Positions 26,976 through 35,677 of a stretch of DNA of 64,000 nucleotides are shown here, piece after piece; within the stretch, counting starts at the first letter, position 1, and each line of letters starts with the position of its first letter. A program made the translations under genes and the position numbers. The stretch spans positions 124,001-188,000 of the forward strand of contig NZ_JAMZAW010000006.1 of assembly GCF_024158745.1 (NCBI RefSeq), in the 5' to 3' direction. Source of the stretch: Paenibacillus tyrphae (lineage in GTDB: Bacteria > Bacillota > Bacilli > Paenibacillales > NBRC-103111). Below the pieces are notes generated by a model. It had not been told where the DNA came from, did not search any database, and was given only the letters and a program-made list of their open reading frames with translations.

Positions 26976-29912
26976 ATGCATTCTACTTTAGAATTTGTTA
27001 ATTTAATTAAAAGATCATATTCGGATGATGTGGAAAATAGTGAGTTTTCAATGGATTGCGATTTGAAGGGAGGGAAAAGCAAGTGGAAAGTGTTGAAAGT
27101 CGGGAGAAACGATGCTAATGGTTTTTATGCAGCCGTGTATATAAAAATGGAAGCCGACAAAGAAACCAACCAAATCGTCTTTGCTTGCCGCGGTTCCAAT
27201 AGTCCTGCAGACTTCGCGGTGGAAAACTCCAATACAACATGGTATACACTTCAAATGTATTCAGCGATATTGCTGCTTAGGGACGTCCATAATCTGTTAA
27301 TAGAAAAAAAAATTGATGACTACGAAATGAGCTTTACCGGACATTCTTTAGGAGGGAAGTTAGCGCAGCAATTATTATACGAATGTTACGAGAACAGTAA
27401 AGGTACACACGTTTCACGGGATCATGTAAAAATTGCCGTTATATTTAATGCTGCCCCGACTCAAAATTTGTATTATTATAGGCCGGCAAACTCTATTCCA
27501 TTCGAGGAGTATCCTGTAAAGCATTATATTACAGAAAACGAACTTCTTAATAGTTTATATCTTCCTGGCAGCCAGCATTTTGGAGAACAGATCGTAATAC
27601 CCAAATCCCATCCTTACCGGGACGAAAATAATAAAAAAATATCTGAAAATCCCGTTACTCTTCACAACTATATTAAAGATATTTACCATATGGAATATTA
27701 CTTGGATTCGGATGGAAATTTTCAAGATCATTTTATCAATCAATTCGATAGTAAACGAGACGATATTTTATATGGAAGAGATTATACGGATTACATGTTC
27801 GGAGGGGCGGGAAAGGATGAACTTTATGGCAAGGGAGGGAACGATCAATTAATTGGCGGTCCAGGGGATGACCTGCTGGAAGGAGGCCTTGGCAACGATC
27901 TCTACTTTTTTAAAAAGGGAGATGGGAATGATGTCATTGTAGAGTCGGATGAGGGCGAAACATTCGGTGTAGATGTAATTAGAATCACTGGGTTTGCCTT
28001 GGATGAAATCAAAGTGAATTTTAACCGGAAAGACGTATTTGGTCCGACAAAAGTTAAAGTTACGATTAGTTTTACAAGTTCATCCGATACGCTAACGTTC
28101 GTACATTCCTATGGCAAAGGGAACAATATCGAATACATTCACTTTTGCGACGAATATCAAAATACGATTAAAATAATAAACTTCAAGAAACTGGCAGACT
28201 ACTTTACGATGAAAAACAAATTGACCAACGACGACGATTATTTTTCGCTCACCTATCTGCTCGAATTCGCAACGAAGAACGGGCAGGCTTTCGAAGTGAA
28301 TGACAAGGAGGCTTATGAAGCTTCGGACCCGATCGTGATGGATCTGGACGGAGACGGTCTGGAGACCGTAGGCATTGAAAAAAGAGTGTTTTTTGACCAT
28401 GACGGCGATGGGAAGAGCAGCTTGATGGGCTGGGTAGGTCCTGATGACGGCTTGCTCGTGCGCGATTTGAACGGCGATGGAGTCATTAATAACGGGACCG
28501 AGCTGTTTGGCGAATATGCCTTGATGAAGGACGGCTCGCGTTCTCAGAACGGATATGCCGCCTTATCGGAATTGGACGACAACCGCGACGGTACGATCGA
28601 CAAAAACGATGCTGGATTTGCCCAGCTCAAGGTTTGGAAAGATTCCAATAGCGATGGAAAGTCAACCCCGAACGAATTGTTTACGCTACCGGATTTGGGG
28701 ATTACCGCCATTCATACGAAATACTACGATATCGGCTCCGGCAACGAATCGAACGATAATATTTTGATAAGGGAAAGCGATTATATCAAGCAGGACGGCT
28801 CCTCCTGGGCCATGGGCGAATATTTTTTCGAGTTGGCAACGAACCGAATCGATCCTGAACAGTTCAAGCAAATCATGAAGCGTCAAGAAGAGCCGGTTTT
28901 TGAAAAAAAAGAGCCTCCGATCATACACTCCAACCAATACGAGGTCATCTTGGCCAATCAATACATCATCACGGACATGGTCGAAAAAATCACATTGGAA
29001 GAGTCGCTGGACGAAATCGCTTATCGGGCGACCATCGATTTGGTCATCACGGACGATTTTCCTGCCATTGGGCCCGGTCAAGAGATCCGTATATCGGGGA
29101 TTGCTCCCCAGGGCACGAGTCTGGTCTATCTTTTTCACCCCGGGGTGATCTGGGAGTGTAGCAGCCGCAACAGCGGGCAGAAGCATTTGACGGTAACGGC
29201 TTACGACAAGACCATTTACTTGAACAAATGCGAGGACGAGTATTTGCTTCCGGCGGGCCAAACGGCGTCACAAAGGCTGAAACGGTATGCGGCGGACTGG
29301 AAAATTCCGTTAGGCCATGTGGCGGAAACGGGAAAAAGTCTTGCCAAAGGCGTCTATCGGTCCCAGACGATTTTCTCCATGATTTTGAACGATTTGAAGG
29401 ATACGGTATCTCGCGACGGCTTGATGTATCGGGCCCGAATGACCCCGAACGGGCTGGAACTGTACGAAATAGGGAGCAATTCGCCGGTTTGGATGCTGGA
29501 CATGGATCAGAATGTCGAGGAGATTACACAGAAGCGGACGCTGGAAGGCGCCGTCACCCAAGTGAAAGTGCTGGGCAAGGCAAAAGAGGAAGACAAGCCG
29601 GTGCCGGTACTAGCGGTAGAGAAGGGGGAAACGGAAAAATACGGGACGCTGCAGCGCATTATTCAAAATAGCAATATTGAAACCGCCAGTCAGGCGAAGA
29701 AAGCGGCTCAAAAGCTTCTGACCGGGATGCAAGAAACGGTTACGGTGACTGCCATCGATATCAACACGATTCGGGCGGGAGATAAGGTTCAGATTAAAGA
29801 TTTGGCTTTCATTGTAACTAGTGTCAGACATGAATTGGGCATGCCGGGAAGCATGACGTTGGAGTTGATGCATATCGATGCGGTTCGAAGGAAGTATTTT
29901 ATGGCGGATTAA
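26976..29912 (+). CDS. Lipase - RTX - XkdQ tail-hub fusion protein
   Basis: A 978-residue protein with no signal peptide. Residues 1 to about 250 form a class-3/DUF2974-type alpha/beta hydrolase: oxyanion-side strand 'IVFACRGSN', nucleophile elbow GHSLGG with Ser124, and a candidate catalytic His230 in VTLHNYI. Residues about 268-322 are RTX nonapeptide calcium repeats (GGAGKDELYGKGGNDQLIGG, then GDDLLEGGLGND). Residues about 450-635 form the acidic EF-hand-like module common in RTX proteins (MDLDGDGLET, DLNGDGVINNGTELFGE, DNRDGTIDKND). Residues about 648-978 are a full XkdQ/gp27-like hub ('YEVILANQYIITDMVEKITL', 'LPAGQTASQRLKRYAADWKI', 'QKRTLEGAVTQVKVLGKA', 'INTIRAGDKVQIKDL'). No other xkdQ exists in the locus, so this is presumably the tail hub, carrying a predicted lipase to the target surface. 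The first 1.3 kb are clearly more AT-rich than the hub part, suggesting acquisition. Substrate and secretion route are unknown. Confidence 0.85.
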   Translation: MHSTLEFVNLIKRSYSDDVENSEFSMDCDLKGGKSKWKVLKVGRNDANGFYAAVYIKMEADKETNQIVFACRGSNSPADFAVENSNTTWYTLQMYSAILLLRDVHNLLIEKKIDDYEMSFTGHSLGGKLAQQLLYECYENSKGTHVSRDHVKIAVIFNAAPTQNLYYYRPANSIPFEEYPVKHYITENELLNSLYLPGSQHFGEQIVIPKSHPYRDENNKKISENPVTLHNYIKDIYHMEYYLDSDGNFQDHFINQFDSKRDDILYGRDYTDYMFGGAGKDELYGKGGNDQLIGGPGDDLLEGGLGNDLYFFKKGDGNDVIVESDEGETFGVDVIRITGFALDEIKVNFNRKDVFGPTKVKVTISFTSSSDTLTFVHSYGKGNNIEYIHFCDEYQNTIKIINFKKLADYFTMKNKLTNDDDYFSLTYLLEFATKNGQAFEVNDKEAYEASDPIVMDLDGDGLETVGIEKRVFFDHDGDGKSSLMGWVGPDDGLLVRDLNGDGVINNGTELFGEYALMKDGSRSQNGYAALSELDDNRDGTIDKNDAGFAQLKVWKDSNSDGKSTPNELFTLPDLGITAIHTKYYDIGSGNESNDNILIRESDYIKQDGSSWAMGEYFFELATNRIDPEQFKQIMKRQEEPVFEKKEPPIIHSNQYEVILANQYIITDMVEKITLEESLDEIAYRATIDLVITDDFPAIGPGQEIRISGIAPQGTSLVYLFHPGVIWECSSRNSGQKHLTVTAYDKTIYLNKCEDEYLLPAGQTASQRLKRYAADWKIPLGHVAETGKSLAKGVYRSQTIFSMILNDLKDTVSRDGLMYRARMTPNGLELYEIGSNSPVWMLDMDQNVEEITQKRTLEGAVTQVKVLGKAKEEDKPVPVLAVEKGETEKYGTLQRIIQNSNIETASQAKKAAQKLLTGMQETVTVTAIDINTIRAGDKVQIKDLAFIVTSVRHELGMPGSMTLELMHIDAVRRKYFMAD

Positions 29913-29949
29913 GAAGATGCATAAAAAGATAAGCGCTCATGGCCGCTCT

Positions 29950-29984
29950 AGCCCCAGTCTAACAATCCGGACTGGGGCTTTTTG
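29950..29984 (+). terminator. Rho-independent terminator closing the tail locus
   Basis: Stem AGCCCCAGTC-taacaatcc-GGACTGGGGCT is followed by TTTT, 38 bases after the hub gene. It marks the right end of the tail locus. Confidence 0.9.
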
Positions 29985-30109
29985 CGGTTCGTTGCCCGAA
30001 AAAGATTAATAGCGTGTAAACTTACGGGAGTCAGAGGGTTTTGGCGAAATATGTCGAATTTTATTTTGGTACATTCCTCTTAAATCTGCATCCAAAGGGA
30101 GCTGCCTTC

Positions 30110-32155
30110 ATGAGACTTCGAAGCGTCAAAGCCAAAACGTTCCTCTTGTTTATGCCCGCCGTGCTTGTTTTGTTTGCTGCCGTCCTAGTCGCCGCTTATG
30201 TTTATGCCAAAGGGATCATTCTCGACCAGAGTCGGTATGGCATGAACGAGCAATTGAAGAGCATCGCGAACGACATCGACACCCGGCTCGTTGCGCATAC
30301 GAGGCTGCCGGAGATGATCGCCCATTCGGTCGAGGATACCTATACAAAGCTTACGCTTCAGGATTACCAGTCCATGACGAAGGGCGGGTTGCGAGTGAAC
30401 GGGGAGACGTTCGGTCTCGGGATTTTTTTCGAACCCGGCACCTATAACGCGAAAACGAAATATTTCTCCACGTACGCTTTCCGGGACAAGGAAGGGATCA
30501 AATCGACGGAAGACTACAACGATCCCAACTACGATTACTTGAGCCAAAACTGGTACAAAGCCGGCGTCAATCAAAAGGCTGCCGTTTATACCGATCCGTA
30601 TTACGATGAAATAACGAAGGTGTCCATGGTGACGGCGTCGGTACCCGTTTTTAATGCCGGGAAACAGTTTATCGGCGTGGCGACGGGCGATATCGACCTG
30701 TCCACGCTGCAAAAGACCGTGTCGGACATGAAGGTCGGGGCTACGGGCTGGGCGTTACTTATACATAAGGACGGCACTTATTTGGCCGGCCCGGATCAAG
30801 GTAAAGTCATGAAATCCAAGCTCCAGCAGGACCCCGATTCTGCATTGGCCGTTTTGGGTCAAGAGCTGTTGCAAAACAAAAACGGGAACACGACGTACGC
30901 AGGCGCAAACGGCGTGAACCACGTGTTCTATAAAGAAATTCCGAGGACGCAGTGGATTCTTGCGGTCGTGATGCCGGACAAGGAATTGACGGAGCCGCTT
31001 ACGCAGTTGCTCCTTAAGCTCTGCCTGATCGGAGTGGCCGGGATTCTGCTGATCGCGGCGGTCATTCTGATCTACAGCCGCGGGATTACCGTCCAAATCG
31101 CCAAGCTGAACAAGCTGTCCGAGAAGCTGGCGGCCGGGGATTTGACGCATCACATTATAGTCTCGAGCCGGGACGAATTCGGACAAATGTCGGAGCACTT
31201 CAACCGGACAACCGGCGAGCTTAGACAGATGCTGAATAAGGTGTCCGAGCATACGCTGCATGCCGCGTCAACCTCCGAGCAGCTGTCCGCCAGCGCCGAG
31301 CAGACCAGCAAAGTGGCGGAAAACATTTCTGTGACGATTCAGGAGGTGGCAATGGGTTCCGATGTACAGCTTCGCGGAGCGGAGGAAACCGTCCGGGCGA
31401 TGGATGAGCTGACGCTCGGGATTCAGCGCATTGCCGAGTCGTCCTCCTTAGTCCGCGATTCCTCCGAGGAAACGACGGCGAAAGCTTCGGAGGGTAACGA
31501 GAAAATTCAGGAAGCGGTAGCCGGCATGAATCAGGTGAACGAGAACGCCAAGCAGACGGCCGACATCATCCGGCAGCTCAACGCGTGCTCCCGGGAAATC
31601 GGCAAAATTATGGAAGTGATTACCGGGATCAGCAACCAAACGAATCTGCTTTCGCTGAATGCAGGGATCGAAGCGGCCAGGGCCGGGGAGCACGGCAAAG
31701 GGTTTGCCGTGGTGGCCCATGAGATCCGCAAGCTGTCCGAGCAAACGAAGCAATCCGCTGAGCAGGTCGGAGAACTGATCGGTCAAATCCGGAGCTTCGC
31801 CGCGGAGGCCGCTGCCTCGGTGGAAACGGGCGCCGTGGAAATGGAGCGGGGGACCCGCTTGGTCGGTCAAGCGGGCGAGGCGTTCCAGGCCATTCTGCAC
31901 CACATTCATGCGATGGATGACCAAATCCAGGAGGTTTCCGCCGCTTCCCAGCAAATGTCCGCCAGCTCCGAGCAGGTGAACGCAACGACGCAGGAGCTGT
32001 CCCGGATCGCGCGGGAGGCTGCAGCCAATGCACAGCATGTGGCCGCCTCCAGCGAGGAGCAGCTCGCGGCGATGGAGGAGATTGCCGCCTCTTCCGAATC
32101 GCTGACACTCATGGTCGAGGAGCTTCGGGAATTGATGTCCCGGTTTAAGGTGTGA
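30110..32155 (+). CDS. Methyl-accepting chemotaxis protein with Cache sensor
   Basis: A 681-residue protein; ATG 30110 behind AAAGGGAG is preferred to an earlier frame. Transmembrane helix 1 spans about residues 11-33, a double-Cache extracellular sensor about 40-300 ('[19 protein letters not shown]', '[18 protein letters not shown]'), helix 2 about 310-335, HAMP about 336-390 and the signalling hairpin from about 400. The tip reads [20 protein letters not shown], slightly off the usual [15 protein letters not shown]. Cache receptors bind small ligands such as amino acids or carboxylates; the ligand cannot be told here. It stands alone behind the tail-locus terminator. Confidence 0.9.
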   Translation: MRLRSVKAKTFLLFMPAVLVLFAAVLVAAYVYAKGIILDQSRYGMNEQLKSIANDIDTRLVAHTRLPEMIAHSVEDTYTKLTLQDYQSMTKGGLRVNGETFGLGIFFEPGTYNAKTKYFSTYAFRDKEGIKSTEDYNDPNYDYLSQNWYKAGVNQKAAVYTDPYYDEITKVSMVTASVPVFNAGKQFIGVATGDIDLSTLQKTVSDMKVGATGWALLIHKDGTYLAGPDQGKVMKSKLQQDPDSALAVLGQELLQNKNGNTTYAGANGVNHVFYKEIPRTQWILAVVMPDKELTEPLTQLLLKLCLIGVAGILLIAAVILIYSRGITVQIAKLNKLSEKLAAGDLTHHIIVSSRDEFGQMSEHFNRTTGELRQMLNKVSEHTLHAASTSEQLSASAEQTSKVAENISVTIQEVAMGSDVQLRGAEETVRAMDELTLGIQRIAESSSLVRDSSEETTAKASEGNEKIQEAVAGMNQVNENAKQTADIIRQLNACSREIGKIMEVITGISNQTNLLSLNAGIEAARAGEHGKGFAVVAHEIRKLSEQTKQSAEQVGELIGQIRSFAAEAAASVETGAVEMERGTRLVGQAGEAFQAILHHIHAMDDQIQEVSAASQQMSASSEQVNATTQELSRIAREAAANAQHVAASSEEQLAAMEEIAASSESLTLMVEELRELMSRFKV

Positions 32156-32213
32156 CCCGCAGAGCGGGATTCACGAATTCGAACGATTTCGCGCCAACAG
32201 CCTTCCACCGTCG

Positions 32214-33866
32214 TCATGCGTCCTGAGCTGGATGCCCGCCGGATTCGCGGCTCAGAATCTGCACCAGCGCCGGTACGAGCTCCTGTTCGTGATCGTCCGT
32301 GCCGCCGTCATCGCTTCGCCAAGCGACAAAGCCGTCCGGACGGACCAGCACGGCCCCGCCGGGACTCAGCCTGAACGCCTGCTGTCCGAGACCGTCAGGG
32401 TCCGAGAGATCGCCATCCGGGCCGAGCAGATAGACCTCGATGCCGATGCCGAGGCGCTTGCGAGCCGTGTCGGCGGCTATACGCCACGGCGCCCCGTCGG
32501 GTCCGGCCACAAGCACGAAGCTCCGTTCGAACAAGTCCAGCGAGGAGATTTGCTCGTTCCAATGCCCGACCCAGACGTGCGGGGCCCGGGTGCCGGGAGC
32601 CGCGTGAAACTCCGGCTGGTCTTGCGGCGCTTCGCACTCGTCGCTAGCAAGTACGGCGGTCGACTTGTAACGGTACCCCATGGCGGTGACGAGCACGTTG
32701 GCGAGTGTTCCCTCCGTTCTCCCTTTGAACAAGGACAGCATGCTGTTCGCCGCAATCAAGCCGACCTGCTTCGCCGTAAACCGGGCGACGGGCCGGCGTT
32801 CGTGTTCATACGTTTCCAGCAGCCCGGGGCCCGCATGGCCGCGCAGCACCGCCGCCAGCTTCCAAGCCAAGTTGTGCGCATCCTGCACACCGGTATTCGC
32901 TCCGAAGCCTCCGGTCGGAGGCATGACGTGCGCCGCGTCTCCGGCGAGAAACACGCGACCTGCTTGGAATCGCTCGGCTACGCCTTCGGCGGCTTCCCAA
33001 GGCAGCACGCTGAGGATTCGAATGTCGAGGCCGGGGAACCCGAGCGCTTTGGCTAACAGATCCTTGCACCGTTCCGGCGTATAATCCTCCGGCGATTCGT
33101 TCTGCGGGTCGTAGGGGGCATGGAAGCACCAGCGGTCGCTGTTGTTAATGGCGACGAGCATTCCGGTCGCTTCCGGATGCAGGATGTTGCAGATGCTGAA
33201 TTCGTGCCCCTGCACCACATCGCGGAGATCTGCCTGAAAGTAGATATTGATCAGAAATCCGTGCGAGTACTCATCCATCATGGAAATGCCTAGCGCTTGC
33301 CGGACCGAGCTTTTCGCTCCGTCGGCGGCGATCAGGTAGCGGGTTCTGACGGTTGAGGCCGTTCCGGTGGCCCGATCGACCAGCTCGGCCGTGACTCCGT
33401 CGATATCCTGCCGAAAGGAACGGAGCTCCGTCGAAAAGCGCAGATCGCCGCCGCGGTCGCGTGCAGCCTGCAGCAAGAGCGGCTCGACGACGTCCTGAGT
33501 GCAGCGGTTGCCGCGCGTAGGACTGATGTCGTCGTTCGGAACGAACGGGTTCATAAGGCGAAGCGTCGATTCAGGCACGCCGTTTTGGGGCAGATCCAGC
33601 TCGGCGGCGGCCAGCGTTTCGGCCGTATACATCCCCTTGCTTTTCGACAAGGATGCGCCGGCCTCGCGGATCGCCTGCTCCAGGCCTAAGTTCCGGTACA
33701 GCTCCATCGTGCGAAGATTGAAGCCGCGGGACCGGGGATGGATGGACGTGCCGGAATGCCGCTCCGCCAACAGATAAGAAATGCCCTGCCGGTTTAGAAA
33801 CAAGGCGGCGGACAAGCCGACCAAGCCTCCTCCGACGATAATCACGGGTACGCTGTACGTTGTCAT
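32214..33866 (-). CDS. FAD-dependent aromatic monooxygenase (PheA/TfdB/MhpA type)
   Basis: A 550-residue protein; start at 33866 behind AAAGGAG rather than the longer frame. It has a dinucleotide-binding GGGLVGLSAALFLNR near the N-terminus, the DG motif 'YLIAADGAKSSVRQALG' and the GD motif 'VFLAGDAAHVMPPTGGFGAN', so it is a class A flavin hydroxylase using NAD(P)H and oxygen on an aromatic or polyketide-like substrate. The C-terminal 150 residues ('APHVWVG...DLFERSFVLVAGPDG') resemble the thioredoxin-like domain of phenol hydroxylases. It is monocistronic and divergent from the polyol operon. Confidence 0.85.
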   Translation of the reverse strand: MTTYSVPVIIVGGGLVGLSAALFLNRQGISYLLAERHSGTSIHPRSRGFNLRTMELYRNLGLEQAIREAGASLSKSKGMYTAETLAAAELDLPQNGVPESTLRLMNPFVPNDDISPTRGNRCTQDVVEPLLLQAARDRGGDLRFSTELRSFRQDIDGVTAELVDRATGTASTVRTRYLIAADGAKSSVRQALGISMMDEYSHGFLINIYFQADLRDVVQGHEFSICNILHPEATGMLVAINNSDRWCFHAPYDPQNESPEDYTPERCKDLLAKALGFPGLDIRILSVLPWEAAEGVAERFQAGRVFLAGDAAHVMPPTGGFGANTGVQDAHNLAWKLAAVLRGHAGPGLLETYEHERRPVARFTAKQVGLIAANSMLSLFKGRTEGTLANVLVTAMGYRYKSTAVLASDECEAPQDQPEFHAAPGTRAPHVWVGHWNEQISSLDLFERSFVLVAGPDGAPWRIAADTARKRLGIGIEVYLLGPDGDLSDPDGLGQQAFRLSPGGAVLVRPDGFVAWRSDDGGTDDHEQELVPALVQILSRESGGHPAQDA

Positions 33867-33955
33867 CAAAATGACTCCTTTCCCCAATTGGGATTTAATG
33901 TAAAATGTAAAAAAATGATTCTGCGCTTAAGCTTACTGCACGTTTTTAAATACAG

Positions 33956-33970
33956 TGTAAATAAATTACA
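33956..33970. promoter_or_regulatory. Palindrome TGTAA-N5-TTACA, operator candidate for the monooxygenase
   Basis: TGTAAATAAATTACA is a perfect 5-bp inverted repeat about 90 bases upstream of the monooxygenase start. Further half sites (TGTAAAATGTAAAA) lie at about 33900. The cognate regulator is not identified in the window. Confidence 0.35.
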
Positions 33971-33981
33971 TTTTCTTCTCT

Positions 33982-34020
33982 GCTGGTCGGCGTCCATGGT
34001 AATCGGCGCCGGCTTTTTTT
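33982..34020 (+). terminator. Terminator-like hairpin upstream of the polyol operon
   Basis: GCTGG(T)CG pairs with CGCCGGC with one bulge and one wobble pair, followed by seven T. No gene lies upstream on this strand, so it may stop antisense transcription or act in a leader. Confidence 0.35.
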
Positions 34021-34079
34021 ATCCCTAAGCCCCGAACTATTTAATCCTGGCATCAATGAGATGGCGTCAAACTTCCGTA

Positions 34080-34117
34080 TGATGTTATATACATCACATT
34101 TTTCCCCCCGTTATAAT
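34080..34117 (+). promoter_or_regulatory. Promoter/operator candidate of the polyol operon
   Basis: A consensus -10 TATAAT is at 34112-34117. Where a -35 box should be there is instead the perfect palindrome TGATGT-TATAT-ACATCA (34080-34096). A poor -35 plus a palindrome fits activation by a regulator, possibly the PRD activator encoded at 39626. Confidence 0.45.
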
Positions 34118-34207
34118 AGCTTCATGGGATCGCATAATTAAAAATTGTCATGATTGCCCTAGGCAGTCTCCGTGAGAGGTCCCTAACCAGAACAGGGGGT
34201 AATGATC

Positions 34208-35608
34208 TTGAAGAAATGGACAATATCGCTCGGACTGCTTTCTTTGTCCGCGTTGGTAGCGCTTACGGCATGCGGGACGCCGGCGTCCCCGGGAAAAGAA
34301 GGTAAGGATGCCGCAACCGGTGAAGCGACGGCTGCGGACGGCGGCAAGAAGACGCTGACGATCGCGACGGTGAACAACCCTGATATGGCCATTATGCAGA
34401 AGCTGGCCAAAGACTACGAGAAAGAAACCGGGACCACGGTGAAGTTTTCGGTGCTGCCGGAAAACGATCTTCGCAAGCAGGTGACGGTCGACGTCTCCAT
34501 GGGCGGGGGCAAATACGATATTGTGACAATCGGCAACTACGACGCGGCAATCTGGGCCAAAAACAAATGGATCGAGCCGCTTACGTCCTACTTCGACAGC
34601 ATGCCTGCCGATGCGAAAGCGAAATACGATCTGGAAGACATTTTTCCGGCTGTCCGCGATGGCTTGACTTACGACAAACAATTGTATGCGCTTCCTTTCT
34701 ACGGCGAAAGCAGCATGCTCTATTACAACAAGGACATGCTGGCGAAAGCCGGCGTGACGATGCCGGAGCATCCGACCTGGGAGCAGGTGGCGGAAATCGC
34801 CAAAAAAGTGAAGGCGGCCAACAACGTGCCGGGGATCGTGCTGCGCGGGCTTCCGGGCTGGGGCGAGGTGCTTGCGCCACTCAACTCGATCATCCATGCG
34901 TTCGGCGGCTCGTGGTACGACATGAACTGGAACGCGAAGCTGAACAGCCCGGAAACGGTCAAAGCGGTGAAGTTTTACGCGGACCTGCTGAAGGAAGCGG
35001 GGCAGCCCGGAGCGACGACGACCGGATTTACGGAAGCGCTCACGCTGATGTCGACGGGAAAAGCGGCCATGTGGTATGACGCGACGGTTGCGGCCGGATT
35101 TTTGAACAATCCGAAAAACTCTCAGGTAGTAGGTAAAATCGGCTATGTAAAAGCGCCTTCGGCGGCTAAAGACAACACCGGCTGGCTGTGGTCCTGGAAC
35201 CTGGCGATCGAAGCGGCGAGTAAAAACAAAGCGGAAGCGTTCAAGTTCATGACGTGGGCGACAAGCAAAGAATACATCGCCAAAGTCGGCGAAAGCGAAG
35301 GCTGGGTCGTCGCGCCTCCGGGCACGCGCAAGTCGACGTACGAGAATCCGAAGTACAAGGAAGCCGCGCCGTTCGCCGACATCGTGATGCAGTCGATGAT
35401 GTCCGCGGACTACAAGAAGCCGGCCAAAGATCCGGTGCCGTACCAAGGCATTCAATTCGTATCCATTCCGGAGTTCCAGCAGCTCGGCACGGAGGTCAGC
35501 CAAGACATCGCCTCCGCGCTGACCGGCAGCATCAGCGTCGAGGACGCAATGAAGAAGGCGCAGGAAAAAGCGGAAAAAGTCGCCGTCAGCGGCGGATACA
35601 AGAAATAA
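34208..35608 (+). CDS. Sugar/polyol ABC transporter substrate-binding lipoprotein
   Basis: A 466-residue protein. TTG 34208 is preferred because AGGGGG lies eight bases upstream; ATG 34202 is too close to it. The signal peptide ends in lipobox LTAC ('SLSALVALTACGTPASPG'), giving a membrane-anchored SBP_bac_1 family binding protein. Context (two permeases, two polyol dehydrogenases) points to sorbitol, mannitol, arabitol or a similar polyol. An intra-operon stem-loop follows the gene, as is usual for binding proteins expressed above their permeases. Confidence 0.88.
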   Translation: MKKWTISLGLLSLSALVALTACGTPASPGKEGKDAATGEATAADGGKKTLTIATVNNPDMAIMQKLAKDYEKETGTTVKFSVLPENDLRKQVTVDVSMGGGKYDIVTIGNYDAAIWAKNKWIEPLTSYFDSMPADAKAKYDLEDIFPAVRDGLTYDKQLYALPFYGESSMLYYNKDMLAKAGVTMPEHPTWEQVAEIAKKVKAANNVPGIVLRGLPGWGEVLAPLNSIIHAFGGSWYDMNWNAKLNSPETVKAVKFYADLLKEAGQPGATTTGFTEALTLMSTGKAAMWYDATVAAGFLNNPKNSQVVGKIGYVKAPSAAKDNTGWLWSWNLAIEAASKNKAEAFKFMTWATSKEYIAKVGESEGWVVAPPGTRKSTYENPKYKEAAPFADIVMQSMMSADYKKPAKDPVPYQGIQFVSIPEFQQLGTEVSQDIASALTGSISVEDAMKKAQEKAEKVAVSGGYKK

Positions 35609-35620
35609 ACCCATCCGGCG

Positions 35621-35652
35621 AAAGGGGAGCGGCGGTCCGTTCCCTTTTCCCG
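35621..35652 (+). terminator. Intra-operon stem-loop after the binding-protein gene
   Basis: AAAGGG(G)AGCGG-cggt-CCGTTCCCTTT forms an eleven-pair stem with one bulge and one wobble, followed by TCCC rather than a clean T run. It probably attenuates transcription or protects the upstream mRNA end. Confidence 0.5.
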
Positions 35653-35677
35653 CACTACATCACGCGAGGAGAGGCGA

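Larger units (their letters stand above)
33867..34207. other. Divergent intergenic region between the monooxygenase and the polyol operon
   Basis: 341 bases without a gene. It holds AT-rich TGTAAA/TTTACA repeats near the monooxygenase start, the palindrome at 33956-33970, a terminator-like hairpin at 33982-34020 and the presumed promoter and operator of the polyol operon at 34080-34117. I saw no clear riboswitch. Confidence 0.6.

Noticed and set aside
34148..35614. 488-codon minus-strand open frame
   Set aside because: Antisense of the polyol-binding lipoprotein; Arg/Phe-rich composition typical of GC-rich antisense frames.
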